Origin: JAFDZV01 sp966128725
GTDB taxonomy: Bacteria; Bacteroidota; Ignavibacteria; OLB7
Length of the DNA: 25,480 nucleotides
Assembly (NCBI GenBank): GCA_966128725.1
Contig: CBHYLN010000078.1
Coordinates: 1 to 25,480 of the forward strand
Reading direction: 5' to 3'
The notes under the pieces are model-generated. The model did not search any database and had not been told where the DNA came from. It was given only the letters and a program-made list of their open reading frames with translations. Below are positions 7,670-16,166 of the stretch, piece after piece. Both the position numbers and the translations under genes were made by a program. Every line of letters begins with the position of its first letter. The stretch's first letter is position 1.

Positions 7670-8796
7670 CGCACGTATCGGACTACGATGTTGCAGTGGT
7701 GGGAGCCGGCCCAGCCGGCTCCGCCGCCACGCTGGTGCTGGCCCGGGCGGGATTCAGCACAGTGCTTGTCGAGAGCACGGGCTACCAGCACATGCGCCCC
7801 GGCGAAACACTGCCCCCTTCGGCCCGCACGCTGCTTGCGCGCCTGGGCCTGTGGGAGCCGTTCACCGCGCTGGAGGCCGCCCCCTCGCATGGCAATCGCA
7901 GCGCATGGGGTAGCCCGGAGCTGGCCGAAAGCTCGTTCATCTTTCACCCGCACGGGCAGGGATGGCATGTGGATCGCGGTCGGTTCGACCAGGCCATGGC
8001 GCAAACGGCCGTGGCGGCAGGCGCGCACTGGCAACAGGACACGCAGGTCACGGATTGCATTCCGCTGCCGGACGGCCGTTGGCAGCTTGAGTTGGGCAAC
8101 GGGGGGCGCCTATGTGCCCGAGCCGTGATCGACAGCACCGGCCGCAACGCACGCATCGCCCGCCGCCTGGGTGCCCGGCGCGTCCTGCACGATCACCTGA
8201 TCGGCGTGGCAGCGCAGTATCACGCACCACATGGCGGCAAGGGATATACGCTGGTTGAGGCCGCCGAACATGGCTGGTGGTACTCGGCGCCGGTGCCGCC
8301 GGACCGACACGTTGTGATGTTCATGACCGATGCCGACATCTGCCGACGCCTTGGCCGTGCCAACGCCAGGGTGTGGGACCAATCGCTTGCGGAAGCACCC
8401 CACACGCTGGAACGTATCGCCGGATGCCAGCGCATATCGGCACCCACGATCTTCTCGGCGGTGAGCCAACGGCTTGCCCGCATCGAGTTCACGAGCCCTT
8501 GGCTTGCCTGTGGCGACGCCGCGCTGGGTGTTGACCCGCTTTCGGCCAGCGGAATCATCCGCGCAATGCGGAGCGGCGAAGGCGCCGGGCAGGCAATCGC
8601 CCACTGGCTGCTGGGTCGGGCCGATATTGCCCGCGCTTACGAGCGCCTGTTGGACGATGATTTCGCGGAATATCTGGCCCAGCGCGCGGCGCATTACACC
8701 ATCGAGCAACGCTGGCCCAGCTCGCCGTTCTGGAATCGCCGGCATCAGACCACGCCGCTGTACACTGCCGTGCAGCAAACGACACTGCACGAATAA
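7666..8796 (+). CDS. LodB-like FAD-dependent oxidoreductase (quinone maturation partner)
   Basis: A 376-residue flavoprotein with an N-terminal Rossmann motif GAGPAG at residues 13-18, the acidic end of the second strand at Glu36, and the second FAD motif GD (283-284) in LACGDAALGVDPLSASG. This is the geranylgeranyl-reductase/halogenase-like fold to which LodB and GoxB belong. LodB-type proteins act on their partner LodA to build the cysteine tryptophylquinone after translation. The start codon overlaps the stop of the LodA-like gene by four bases, so translation is probably coupled and the pair made in fixed ratio. The coupling to a LodA-like gene is the main reason for choosing LodB over other flavin monooxygenases. 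No halogenase WxWxIP motif is seen. No signal peptide is seen, as expected for a cytoplasmic maturase. Confidence 0.85.
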   Translation: MTHVSDYDVAVVGAGPAGSAATLVLARAGFSTVLVESTGYQHMRPGETLPPSARTLLARLGLWEPFTALEAAPSHGNRSAWGSPELAESSFIFHPHGQGWHVDRGRFDQAMAQTAVAAGAHWQQDTQVTDCIPLPDGRWQLELGNGGRLCARAVIDSTGRNARIARRLGARRVLHDHLIGVAAQYHAPHGGKGYTLVEAAEHGWWYSAPVPPDRHVVMFMTDADICRRLGRANARVWDQSLAEAPHTLERIAGCQRISAPTIFSAVSQRLARIEFTSPWLACGDAALGVDPLSASGIIRAMRSGEGAGQAIAHWLLGRADIARAYERLLDDDFAEYLAQRAAHYTIEQRWPSSPFWNRRHQTTPLYTAVQQTTLHE

Positions 8797-9097
8797 CGGA
8801 ATCCGGCACGGCCCCGATAACCGGTGGCCGCCGAGGCAATAATCGTGCACGCGTTCGATACCGAACGGCCACGGACCCCATCGGCGAAGCGTTTCGCGGG
8901 CTCGCGTGCCGGCACGGTGATCACAATCCGCCGCCGGCCCCGGTTGGGGCACGGAGAATCGAGCACTTGCCACGCTTGCAGGCGCTCATACCTCAACAGA
9001 GTTCATTGCATGGCCCACTGCCGCGCCACTATCGCACTGCCAGCACACATGGCACGCAACCTTTCGGCGGCGACGCAACGCGTCATAAACCGTGCCG
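8797..9097. other. 301-bp convergent spacer
   Basis: This spacer lies between the 3' ends of the LodB-like and MocR genes. No gene is supported. It contains a 10-bp palindrome GTGCCGGCAC near 8906 and a short GC hairpin (GCCCC-GGTT-GGGGC, 8937-8950). Either could contribute to termination, but neither has a T tract. Confidence 0.45.
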
Positions 9098-10522
9098 CTA
9101 TCCGCCAGCCAACCGGCCAAGCGTGCGCACGGCCGATTCAATCCTGTTGGACCAAGGGTTGCCGCACGTAAGCCGGATGAAGTTTGTGTAGCCGCCCTTC
9201 GGAGAGAATATCGGCCCCGGCGCGATGCTGATCTTCTGCTCCAACGCAAGCGCGTGCAGCGCCATCGCATCGGTGCCTTTCGGAAGCTCCACCCATAACA
9301 CAAATCCACCCGCCGGCCGTGTTACCCGCGTACCGGCGGGGAACCACGCGCAGATGGCCTGTGTCATCAACTGCGTTTGCGTGGCGAAGGCATTCCGCAA
9401 GCGGCCGAGATGCCGATCGTAGCCGCCGCTATGCAGAAATTCCGCGATCGCGACTTGCGGCAGCGACGCGGTTGCAATACTGGTCATCAACTTCAGCCGT
9501 TCCACCTGCTCCTGATAACAACCGGGCGCCACCCAGCCCACCCGATACCCGGGCGCAAGGGTTTTGGAGAACGAACCGCACAACAGCACACGGCCGTCGC
9601 GGTCGTAGGCGCGGGCGTTGCGAGGGCGGCGGGTACCGAAATACAGATCGCCGTAGATATCATCCTCGATAAGCGGGATGTTCCGTTTGGCGAGCATCGC
9701 CACCAGCCGCTCCTTGTTCGAGTCGGGCATCAAGCTCCCAAGCGGCTGGTTGAAGTTCGCCACCACCAGGCAGGCCTTCACCGGATGTTTGCGTAATGCG
9801 ATATCAAGCGCATCGAGCGACATCCCGTCGCGTGGGGATGTGGCAATCTCGATGGCCTTCATCCCAAGGCTTTCGATTGTCTGAAGGATGCCGAAGTAGG
9901 TGGGCGATTCGATGGCGATGGTGTCGCCGGGGCGTGCCACGGCACGAAGCGCAAGGTGCAGGGCCTCGGCACAGCCGTTGGTGATCACGATCTCCTCGGC
10001 CGAGAGACTCCCGCCCCATTCCGGCGCACGACGCGCGATCTGCCGCCGCAGCCCCAGATCTCCTGGCGGGAAGCAATACGACGAGCCGGCATCGCCGCCG
10101 GCGCGAAGCACCTTCATTGTGGCGGCCTTCAACCGGGCAATGGGCAGCAGCTCGGCGCTGGGACTGGCCGCGCCAAGCTGCACGATGCTGGGGTCGGCGG
10201 CGGCACGGAAAACACGGCTTACCAATTCGTCCACACCCACGCGGCGCGCGACGGATGATGACCTGGTGGCGTTCGGCTCCGGCGGCAGGCCGCGAGCGGC
10301 CAGGCGTACGTAATAACCGGAACGCGCCCGCGCTTCAATCAGCCCCTTGTTCTCCAGCAGGTAATACGCCTGAAACGCGGTGGACATGCTTACCCCGTGC
10401 TGGCGGCTGAGCACCCGCACCGAGGGCACACGCTCGCCCGGGCGCAATACGCCCCGCTCGATCATCGATTCCACTGTTGAAGCCACGCGCTCGTACAGCA
10501 TCGCGCCGGTATCGGTCGCCAT
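9098..10522 (-). CDS. MocR-family transcriptional regulator (GntR HTH + aminotransferase fold)
   Basis: About 474 residues. The N-terminal 75 or so form a GntR winged helix (LYERVASTVESMIERG, RPGERVPSVRVLS, LLENKGLIEARARSGYYVR). The rest is a fold-type I aminotransferase domain: GDLGLRRQIARR, ITNGCAEALHLALRA, SPTYFG, NFNQPLGSLMP, EDDIYGDLYF, and SFSKTLAPGYRVGW with the PLP-binding Lys320. MocR proteins use PLP or a related amine as effector and rarely catalyse transamination. The frame extends to a GTG at 10555, with an ATG at 10534. I prefer the ATG at 10522 because AAGG lies 5 nt before it and a good promoter would start RNA near 10567, too close for the GTG. The operator-like motif overlapping this promoter suggests autoregulation. 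The probable target is the DUF2917/EamA operon. Confidence 0.88.
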   Translation of the reverse strand: MATDTGAMLYERVASTVESMIERGVLRPGERVPSVRVLSRQHGVSMSTAFQAYYLLENKGLIEARARSGYYVRLAARGLPPEPNATRSSSVARRVGVDELVSRVFRAAADPSIVQLGAASPSAELLPIARLKAATMKVLRAGGDAGSSYCFPPGDLGLRRQIARRAPEWGGSLSAEEIVITNGCAEALHLALRAVARPGDTIAIESPTYFGILQTIESLGMKAIEIATSPRDGMSLDALDIALRKHPVKACLVVANFNQPLGSLMPDSNKERLVAMLAKRNIPLIEDDIYGDLYFGTRRPRNARAYDRDGRVLLCGSFSKTLAPGYRVGWVAPGCYQEQVERLKLMTSIATASLPQVAIAEFLHSGGYDRHLGRLRNAFATQTQLMTQAICAWFPAGTRVTRPAGGFVLWVELPKGTDAMALHALALEQKISIAPGPIFSPKGGYTNFIRLTCGNPWSNRIESAVRTLGRLAGG

Positions 10523-10573
10523 ATCAACCTTCATTACATGCTCGGCCAAATCCACCCAGGATCACCAACCGGG

Positions 10574-10604
10574 CAAAGCTAATCTGATCTGGTTGATGCG
10601 GCAA
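10574..10604 (-). promoter_or_regulatory. Candidate mocR promoter, Bacteroidota type
   Basis: On the minus strand TTG (10604-10602) is followed by exactly 20 nt and then TAGCTTTG (10581-10574). This matches the Bacteroidota housekeeping pattern TTG-N19/20-TAnnTTTG. Transcription would start near 10567, about 45 nt before the preferred ATG. One half of the shared operator-like motif lies between the two elements. Confidence 0.5.
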
Positions 10605-10623
10605 GAATTCAAATCTGTTATGG
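10584..10623. promoter_or_regulatory. Candidate MocR operator, copy A
   Basis: CTGATCTGGT (10584-10593), an 18-nt spacer, then AATCTGTTATGG (10612-10623). The same two blocks with the same spacing recur at 14483-14522, while the spacers agree at only about half their bases. The core (A/G)ATCTG repeats in direct orientation 26 bp apart, as expected for MocR-type regulators such as GabR that bind direct repeats. It overlaps the mocR promoter. Confidence 0.55.
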
Positions 10624-10747
10624 TGGCCCCAATGGCATATATGCCTGCTCACCGGCTTCGGAAACGGGCGGATGTGATTGTGCCGCCGGCACCCGGTAAG
10701 TGTACAGGGTACCAGCGGCACAGTTCGGCGCAACGGATGGGCTAACG

Positions 10748-13700
10748 CTACCGCACGATAACAACGGCGGCATCCGCGCTCAAGCGGCCATCAACGGCGA
10801 TGCGGCAACGATACAGACCCGATGGCAGCCCCCGGGTGTTCAGCCCCACTTCGTGCTCGCCGCCATCGAAACGGCCTTCGGTAATGAGGGCAACCGAGCG
10901 ACCGGTGTTGTCGAACAATTCGATCCGCACGCCAGCCGCTCGCTGGAGTACAAAATGCACGCCGGCCTGTAAGCGCACCGGGTTCGGACTCACGGAAAGT
11001 TTTACATCGCCCGCCATACCCGGCGCCATGCCCTGGCGTATGCCACGGTCCGGCACGCCTGCGGCCTCGGGTTCGCATCGCACTACTTTGTAGATTGCGC
11101 CATCCAGATTTGTCACCCACAGATTTCCGTCGACCGGATCGCGTTCCACGCCGCGGGCGAACAGCTTCCCCCATTGGGAATACCCCAGGGCGCTTGCCGA
11201 GTCGGGCGTGAGCCGCAGCGGGAAGGAGCAACGCGACGCCTGCTCACCGGGCGCATAAAGCCCCAGCGAGGAGCCTCGTGGACCGCTGTTCGGGTCGAAG
11301 TCGTCGATCACGCGCCAAAAGCTTCTGCCATCGCCTGCCGAGGCAAGGCCTGCCGGGCCGAGATCGACAACCGCCGACGGGGATATCACGCGCCGCACCG
11401 AGCCGTTCGAGGGATCGATCACGTACATGTTCTGCGCACCGAACAGATCCGACGCCAGAAGGGAACCACCATCGAGACTATCCAGCCAGACAAGCCCGGT
11501 GGGATAGGAACAGGGCGACACCCAACGATTCAGAATTGTTCCTTCGCGGTCAAACTCCACCAGCCACGCACCGCCAACGCTGTCGGGTGTGGCATCGGCA
11601 ACGTCGTGCGCAAACAACGTGCGCCGTCCAGGGTGCCACGTGATGTCCGTAAGCCGATGGCGCCCATCCTCCTTCAGTTTCAGGATCGATCGGACAATCA
11701 GCGTACCGGGATCGATGGTCAGCAACGTGTCGCTGTTCTCGACGCTTGCCCACAGCACGTCACCATCAAACGCAAGACCCCAGCACGGCAGGGCCTGCAG
11801 CGACGCCGAGATAACACCACCCGGACGGCTGTGTTCGATGGTGAATTCCGCGCTGATGACGCTCCGGTTGGCCCCACCGCGCTCAACCACACGCACACGT
11901 GCCGTGGTGGCGTCGATGTCCGGCACAACCCAGTCCAGCCTGCTGCCTGTGACGTCGGTAGCAACCGTCAACCACGTTCCACCACCAACCGAATACAATA
12001 CATCAACGGGGGATTGCAGCCCGGCCCATGCAATGTTCTGATGGGTACGCCCCATCCAGGTCTCACGACCAACCGGAGCAGTGATCGCCGGCTGCACATC
12101 GGGCTGCCCAAGAGCAATTTCCCACATCGACCGGCCATGTGTGGCAACGCGGAGCGTGTTGGACGCACGATGAATCTCCATCGCCACAACCGCAACGCGC
12201 GGGAGCCCGTTATTAAACGTCCACCATGTGGCGCCGCCATCATCGCTGACAAACATCCCGATATCCGTCCCTGCGTGGATCACACGCTCGTTCGATGGGT
12301 CCAGCACAAGCGCATTCACGGGAATGTCCGGCAGGCCGCGGCTGATGTCGCCCCAGGTGGCGCCGCAGTCGGTGGTTTTGAAGATGTGGCCCGCCGAGAA
12401 TCCGGAGAACGTTACGTACGCGGTACAGGTATCATGGCGCGAGGCCACGATGCTTGTAATGATGCGATTCGGCAGCCCGAGATTCCGATCGGCCCAGGTA
12501 GCGCCGCCATCAGTCGTCACCTTCAGTTCACCAAGCGGCACCCCGTCGCTCACCAGAATGGACGATCCCGAAGCAAGCCCGGAGCCTGCGTATACGATGC
12601 GCGGATTCGCTTCCGAAACCGCAATTGCGGAAATCGGGGTGCGGAAGGTTGGCGAAATCGGGCTCCAACGGGTGGACGCGGTACGATGATACACACGCCT
12701 GCGCCCACAGTATAACCCCAAGGAGTCAGCGGGATCGGCAATCAGCGGCGCGGCCCATGCCCCCTGATCGCTTGTGCTGATTCCCTGCGTAAAGGTCTGC
12801 TCGGCACCCGTGCCAAGATCCTTGCGGATGATGGCCCCGTAGGGCTGTTCGTAATACACAATCGATGGATTGCTGCGATCAACAACCACGTGGAATCCGT
12901 CTCCACCGCCAACAATTCCGGGGCCGCCATTGCGATACTCGGTGGCTTCGGTGGTAACCGTGCCGTTATCCTGCGTACCGCCATAGGTTGTGGCCGGCGC
13001 GGTCTGGTCAACCGCCATCGCATAAAACTGTGTGATGGCAAGCCCGCTGGTAATCCGGGCGTACGAGCCACCACGATTGTCGCTGCGATACATCCCGCCG
13101 TCGTTGCCAACATACACGCGTGTGGGATCGGTTGGGTCGAACGCGATCGCATGATGGTCCGGATGCAGTTGCGAATCGAATGTCGTCCAGGTCTGGCCGC
13201 CGTCCACCGAACGAATCAGTACCACGCCACCGGCAATCACCACGTTGGGATCATCCGGAGCAACGGCAATCACATTGTTGTAGTCGCCCTGAACGTGCCC
13301 GAAGTAGTTGAGCAGATCGGGATCGTTGTCCATCACCACCTGCCACGAAGCGCCTGCATTGGTTGATTTATAAATGCGCGAGGCGGACGAAGGCGGCGAG
13401 AACTGCACCTCCTGCGCAAGAGCGTACAACACATTGGGTGACGACTGCGCAACCTGTACCGACACGCGCGTTGGTACCGCATTGGCGCCGATACCGGCCG
13501 CCGACGGAACAAACGTTACCCCGGCATCCGCCGAATGCATTACCGGAGCATCTCCGCCGCCAATCCACACATCGTTGGGATTCGACCTGCTGATGGTGAT
13601 ATCGGTAACCGGCGAGCCCAGTATCCGGGTCCATGTAGCACCGGAATCAACCGAGCGATACAGGCCGGCATTGTTCTTGGTTGCGGCTGCAAACACGATG

Positions 13701-14302
13701 GCTCCGTTGCCCGGATGAACCGCGATGCGGGAGAACGCCCCAACGTTGCGCAGCCCGGCTCCGCGCCATGTAACGCCGGCATCGGTGCTCCGCATGATAC
13801 CCGCGCCACCGTAGGCATCGATGAAGGGCGAAGCCTCGCCGGTGCCGGCATACAGGATATTCGGGTTCGATGGATCCACGGCAATTGCCCCCATCGCGAT
13901 GGCGGCCTCGTTGTCCATCACTGGCTCCCAGTGGGCACCGCGGTCGGCCGAGCGCCACACACCACCATCGGCCGCACCAATCCACACTGTATTCCCGTCC
14001 GACGGATGTACCGCGATCGTCATCACACGCCCCGCAAGATCGAACGGGCCGATCGGTGTCCATCGCGTTGCGTGCTGCGGCGATGCAGCCCCCTTGTACG
14101 GGCGCATGCGCATTTCGGAATACAGGGCCGCCTCCAGCCTTGCATTCTGCGGTATGCGCTCGAACGGGTAAGCACGAGCCGCGTATTCGACGCGCTGAGC
14201 GGCCGAACGATCATCGCTGCCAGCCGGTACAACGGATTGTGCCGAGCAGAACGTACGGGTAGCGAATAACAACAGGAGGGTGATTGCTGGTAGTGTCTTC
14301 AT
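10748..14302 (-). CDS. T9SS-sorted BNR/Asp-box beta-propeller protein
   Basis: 1184 residues, starting with a signal peptide (MKTLPAITLLLLFATRTFCSAQ). Residues about 75-750 are a large propeller region with roughly nine Asp-box motifs of the form SxDxGxxW, for example RSADRGAHW, RSTDAGVTW, RSVDSGATW, RSVDGGQTW, VTTDGGATW and VSDDGGATW. They alternate with strands such as IAVDPSNPNILYAGTGE. This is the sortilin/xyloglucanase-like fold. It is followed by an Ig-like segment (about 765-845, ending in a strand like ARVRVVERGG) and a YncE-like propeller stretch (about 860-1090). A type A sorting domain starts at SVSPNPV and ends VVIVR. No catalytic residues can be assigned, so binding, adhesion or polysaccharide hydrolysis are all possible. 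The GC-rich gene sits between mocR and its presumed target operon. The start has no clear Shine-Dalgarno sequence, which is common in this group. Confidence 0.88.
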   Translation of the reverse strand: MKTLPAITLLLLFATRTFCSAQSVVPAGSDDRSAAQRVEYAARAYPFERIPQNARLEAALYSEMRMRPYKGAASPQHATRWTPIGPFDLAGRVMTIAVHPSDGNTVWIGAADGGVWRSADRGAHWEPVMDNEAAIAMGAIAVDPSNPNILYAGTGEASPFIDAYGGAGIMRSTDAGVTWRGAGLRNVGAFSRIAVHPGNGAIVFAAATKNNAGLYRSVDSGATWTRILGSPVTDITISRSNPNDVWIGGGDAPVMHSADAGVTFVPSAAGIGANAVPTRVSVQVAQSSPNVLYALAQEVQFSPPSSASRIYKSTNAGASWQVVMDNDPDLLNYFGHVQGDYNNVIAVAPDDPNVVIAGGVVLIRSVDGGQTWTTFDSQLHPDHHAIAFDPTDPTRVYVGNDGGMYRSDNRGGSYARITSGLAITQFYAMAVDQTAPATTYGGTQDNGTVTTEATEYRNGGPGIVGGGDGFHVVVDRSNPSIVYYEQPYGAIIRKDLGTGAEQTFTQGISTSDQGAWAAPLIADPADSLGLYCGRRRVYHRTASTRWSPISPTFRTPISAIAVSEANPRIVYAGSGLASGSSILVSDGVPLGELKVTTDGGATWADRNLGLPNRIITSIVASRHDTCTAYVTFSGFSAGHIFKTTDCGATWGDISRGLPDIPVNALVLDPSNERVIHAGTDIGMFVSDDGGATWWTFNNGLPRVAVVAMEIHRASNTLRVATHGRSMWEIALGQPDVQPAITAPVGRETWMGRTHQNIAWAGLQSPVDVLYSVGGGTWLTVATDVTGSRLDWVVPDIDATTARVRVVERGGANRSVISAEFTIEHSRPGGVISASLQALPCWGLAFDGDVLWASVENSDTLLTIDPGTLIVRSILKLKEDGRHRLTDITWHPGRRTLFAHDVADATPDSVGGAWLVEFDREGTILNRWVSPCSYPTGLVWLDSLDGGSLLASDLFGAQNMYVIDPSNGSVRRVISPSAVVDLGPAGLASAGDGRSFWRVIDDFDPNSGPRGSSLGLYAPGEQASRCSFPLRLTPDSASALGYSQWGKLFARGVERDPVDGNLWVTNLDGAIYKVVRCEPEAAGVPDRGIRQGMAPGMAGDVKLSVSPNPVRLQAGVHFVLQRAAGVRIELFDNTGRSVALITEGRFDGGEHEVGLNTRGLPSGLYRCRIAVDGRLSADAAVVIVR

Positions 14303-14482
14303 GGCGATGTAGATGAAGTGCCGAGAATGTATGGTGGGCTCCGCTCCACGCCCGTGCAGGCAAGTGATGCTTCGCCGGCCAGCAAATCGTTCCCGCCAAG
14401 ATAGTGTGTATTGGGATTACCACACGTATGCAACATCGCCAGGGTGTATCGGGGTTATCGGAGACGTCACGGGACGCGCAAA

Positions 14483-14522
14483 CTGATCTGGTCAATACAA
14501 CAAAAATCTGAATCTGTTATGG
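14483..14522. promoter_or_regulatory. Candidate MocR operator, copy B
   Basis: CTGATCTGGT (14483-14492), 18 nt, then AATCTGTTATGG (14511-14522). The end blocks match copy A upstream of mocR at 22 of 22 positions, with the same spacing. An extra AATCTG lies directly before the second block (14505-14510). It ends about 56 bp before the DUF2917-like start. A weak TAAGTTGC (14538-14545) could be the -7 element, which would place the operator over the -33 region. Confidence 0.55.
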
Positions 14523-14578
14523 CCACCCCGACGCAGCTAAGTTGCATCCGGTTATCGCGGGACTGCCGCGAGATTGCG

Positions 14579-14926
14579 ATGAACAGGTTTGGGAACGATC
14601 TCATGAGAACGAACGATGCATCACGCACCATCGAACTTGTCCGGGGGCAACTATGGCGAACGCACGCCGGAGCCGGGACAATTGCGATCACCGTCATTGA
14701 AGGGCGCATATGGCTTACCGACCAACGGCACGGCAGCGATTGCATACTGGCACCCGGCGAACGTTACGCCGGCACAAACCAGGGGCTGATGTTGCTGGAA
14801 AGCCTTACACCCCATGCATGGGCCAACGTGACGTGTGGCCACCATACCGCGGGCAACGATACCACGCATGATGCGGCCCGCCACGGGAACGCATCATGTG
14901 CCGCCAAGGCCAAGGAGACGGAATGA
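14579..14926 (+). CDS. DUF2917-like small protein
   Basis: About 115 residues from the ATG at 14579. The frame stays open upstream to 14411, but that part contains the operator motif and is probably untranslated. The ATG at 14603 is another possible start. Residues about 20-80 match the DUF2917 pattern: IELVRGQLWRTHAG, then TIAITVIEGRIWLTDQR, D-x-x-L-APGERY, and GLMLLESLTPHAW. This is a small cupin-like beta domain. DUF2917 proteins have no settled function and are often found beside MocR regulators and transporters. The C-terminal 35 residues are low-complexity and rich in Ala, His and Thr. The stop overlaps the EamA start (ATGA), so the two are translationally coupled. Confidence 0.7.
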   Translation: MNRFGNDLMRTNDASRTIELVRGQLWRTHAGAGTIAITVIEGRIWLTDQRHGSDCILAPGERYAGTNQGLMLLESLTPHAWANVTCGHHTAGNDTTHDAARHGNASCAAKAKETE

Positions 14927-15861
14927 CAGCCTCGATATCCCGCGACCGGCTTGGCCTGCTCTACGGCATGCTCGGCGTAATCGGATTCAGCATCACGCTG
15001 CCTGCCACACGACTGGCCCTGGCCGGCTTCGACGCAACGTTTGTCGGATTCGGGCGCGCGATATTGGCGGCGCTAGTTGCCGCGACTGTGTTGCTGATAC
15101 GGCGCCCGCCGTTGCCAACACGCAGGCAGTTCGGCGGCCTTGCGATTGTGGCGGCCGGCGTGGTGCTCGGATTCCCCTATCTCACCGCGCTTGCGATGCG
15201 CGGCCTGCCGGCATCACACGGCGCCGTGGTGATCGCCATCATTCCGCTGGCCACCGCGATGGCATCGGTTTGGCGAAACCGGGAGCGCCCGTCGTTGAGG
15301 TTCTGGTTGGCCAGCAGCGCCGGCAGCGCCATCATCATCGGATTCACGTTGTTCGCGGGCGGCGGCGCGCTGCAATCGGGCGACCTGCTGCTGCTTGTTG
15401 GCGTTGCTATGGCTGCGATCGGCTACGCCGAGGGTGGGCGCCTGGCCCGCGAGCTGGGTGGTTGGCAGGTGATCAGTTGGGCACTTCTGCTGGCCGCGCC
15501 GGTTGCGGCTGCCCCTGCACTGTACTCGGCCACACAACATGGCCTGGCCGCATCAGCCGCCGCCTGGCTGGGGTTTTGTTACGTGGGATTGATAAGCCAG
15601 TTCACCGCATTCATCGCATGGTACAGCGGTATGGCAATCGGTGGTGTGGCCCGTGTTGGGCAGCTTCAGCTCCTGCAGCCATTCTGTACCATCAGCGCAT
15701 CGGCGCTGATGCTCGGCGAGCCGTTGCAGCCGCTCCTTCTGCTGGCCGCGGCGCTGGTGGTGTGCTGCGTTGCGCTGGGACGCCGGGCGGCGCTACGCCC
15801 GGCACCACCACCACCAGTGCTCGACACCGCCCCCGAAGGTCTGCGCCAAGCCGAGGCATGA
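14923..15861 (+). CDS. EamA/DMT-family transporter
   Basis: 312 residues with about ten hydrophobic segments arranged as two EamA repeats, the layout of drug/metabolite exporters of the inner membrane (RhaT/YdcZ type). The chosen ATG at 14923 follows AAGGAGA and overlaps the DUF2917-like stop; the ATG at 14896 has no such site. Recognisable parts are GLLYGMLGVIGFSITLPATR in the first helix, ASHGAVVIAIIPLATAMASV at the end of the first repeat, and GVARVGQLQLLQPFCTISAS in the second. The C-terminal tail is Pro/Arg-rich and cytoplasmic. EamA transporters next to MocR regulators are usually exporters or permeases of amino-acid-like metabolites. The substrate cannot be told from sequence. The shared operator motif suggests MocR control. 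Confidence 0.9.
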   Translation: MTASISRDRLGLLYGMLGVIGFSITLPATRLALAGFDATFVGFGRAILAALVAATVLLIRRPPLPTRRQFGGLAIVAAGVVLGFPYLTALAMRGLPASHGAVVIAIIPLATAMASVWRNRERPSLRFWLASSAGSAIIIGFTLFAGGGALQSGDLLLLVGVAMAAIGYAEGGRLARELGGWQVISWALLLAAPVAAAPALYSATQHGLAASAAAWLGFCYVGLISQFTAFIAWYSGMAIGGVARVGQLQLLQPFCTISASALMLGEPLQPLLLLAAALVVCCVALGRRAALRPAPPPPVLDTAPEGLRQAEA

Positions 15862-16166
15862 ACCGCGGTGCAAACGGCGTTGTTGTTCCGCGTTCTTCCG
15901 GGCGGCACCGGTAACCGGGAAAGGGCCAATGACTTAATCATCGGAAGTCAACCATTGCATAATGTATATTTATTATATACGTTTGCAGCTTCACCCCTGG
16001 ATTCATCACGGTTACGGGCAAGGATGAGGGGTACATAAAGACGTACCCTATTGCTTGTTGTGCTGGGTTCAGGTCAGTGCTAACTTCAAAGCATTAATAA
16101 TACTCGATAGCCATCGAAATGTGCTGTTGGAACCATCATTTCACTTATCAGCTTCGGGGGGGGCAT
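15862..16166 (+). other. 305-bp intergenic leader with AT-rich promoter region
   Basis: No gene is supported. The stretch around 15955-15985 is strongly AT-rich and holds the promoter candidate listed separately. It overlaps an inverted repeat GTATAT-TTATT-ATATAC (15964-15980) that could be an operator. The following 180 nt before the next start would be an untranslated leader. Confidence 0.5.
15955..15985 (+). promoter_or_regulatory. Candidate Bacteroidota-type promoter
   Basis: TTG (15955-15957), 20 nt, then TACGTTTG (15978-15985) fit TTG-N19/20-TAnnTTTG exactly. The spacer is the most AT-rich sequence in the window and contains the palindrome 15964-15980. Transcription would run towards the gene at 16167. 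Confidence 0.5.

Noticed and set aside
7666..8796. Tryptophan halogenase
   Set aside because: The fold is similar, but no WxWxIP motif is visible and the gene is coupled to a LodA-like partner.
11174..12715. 513-codon plus-strand ORF
   Set aside because: It lies fully antisense to the BNR propeller gene, is Arg/Pro/His-rich, and has no domain or ribosome site.
14411..14578. N-terminal extension of the DUF2917-like protein
   Set aside because: The extension covers the operator-like motif and probable promoter, and the DUF2917 pattern is complete without it.
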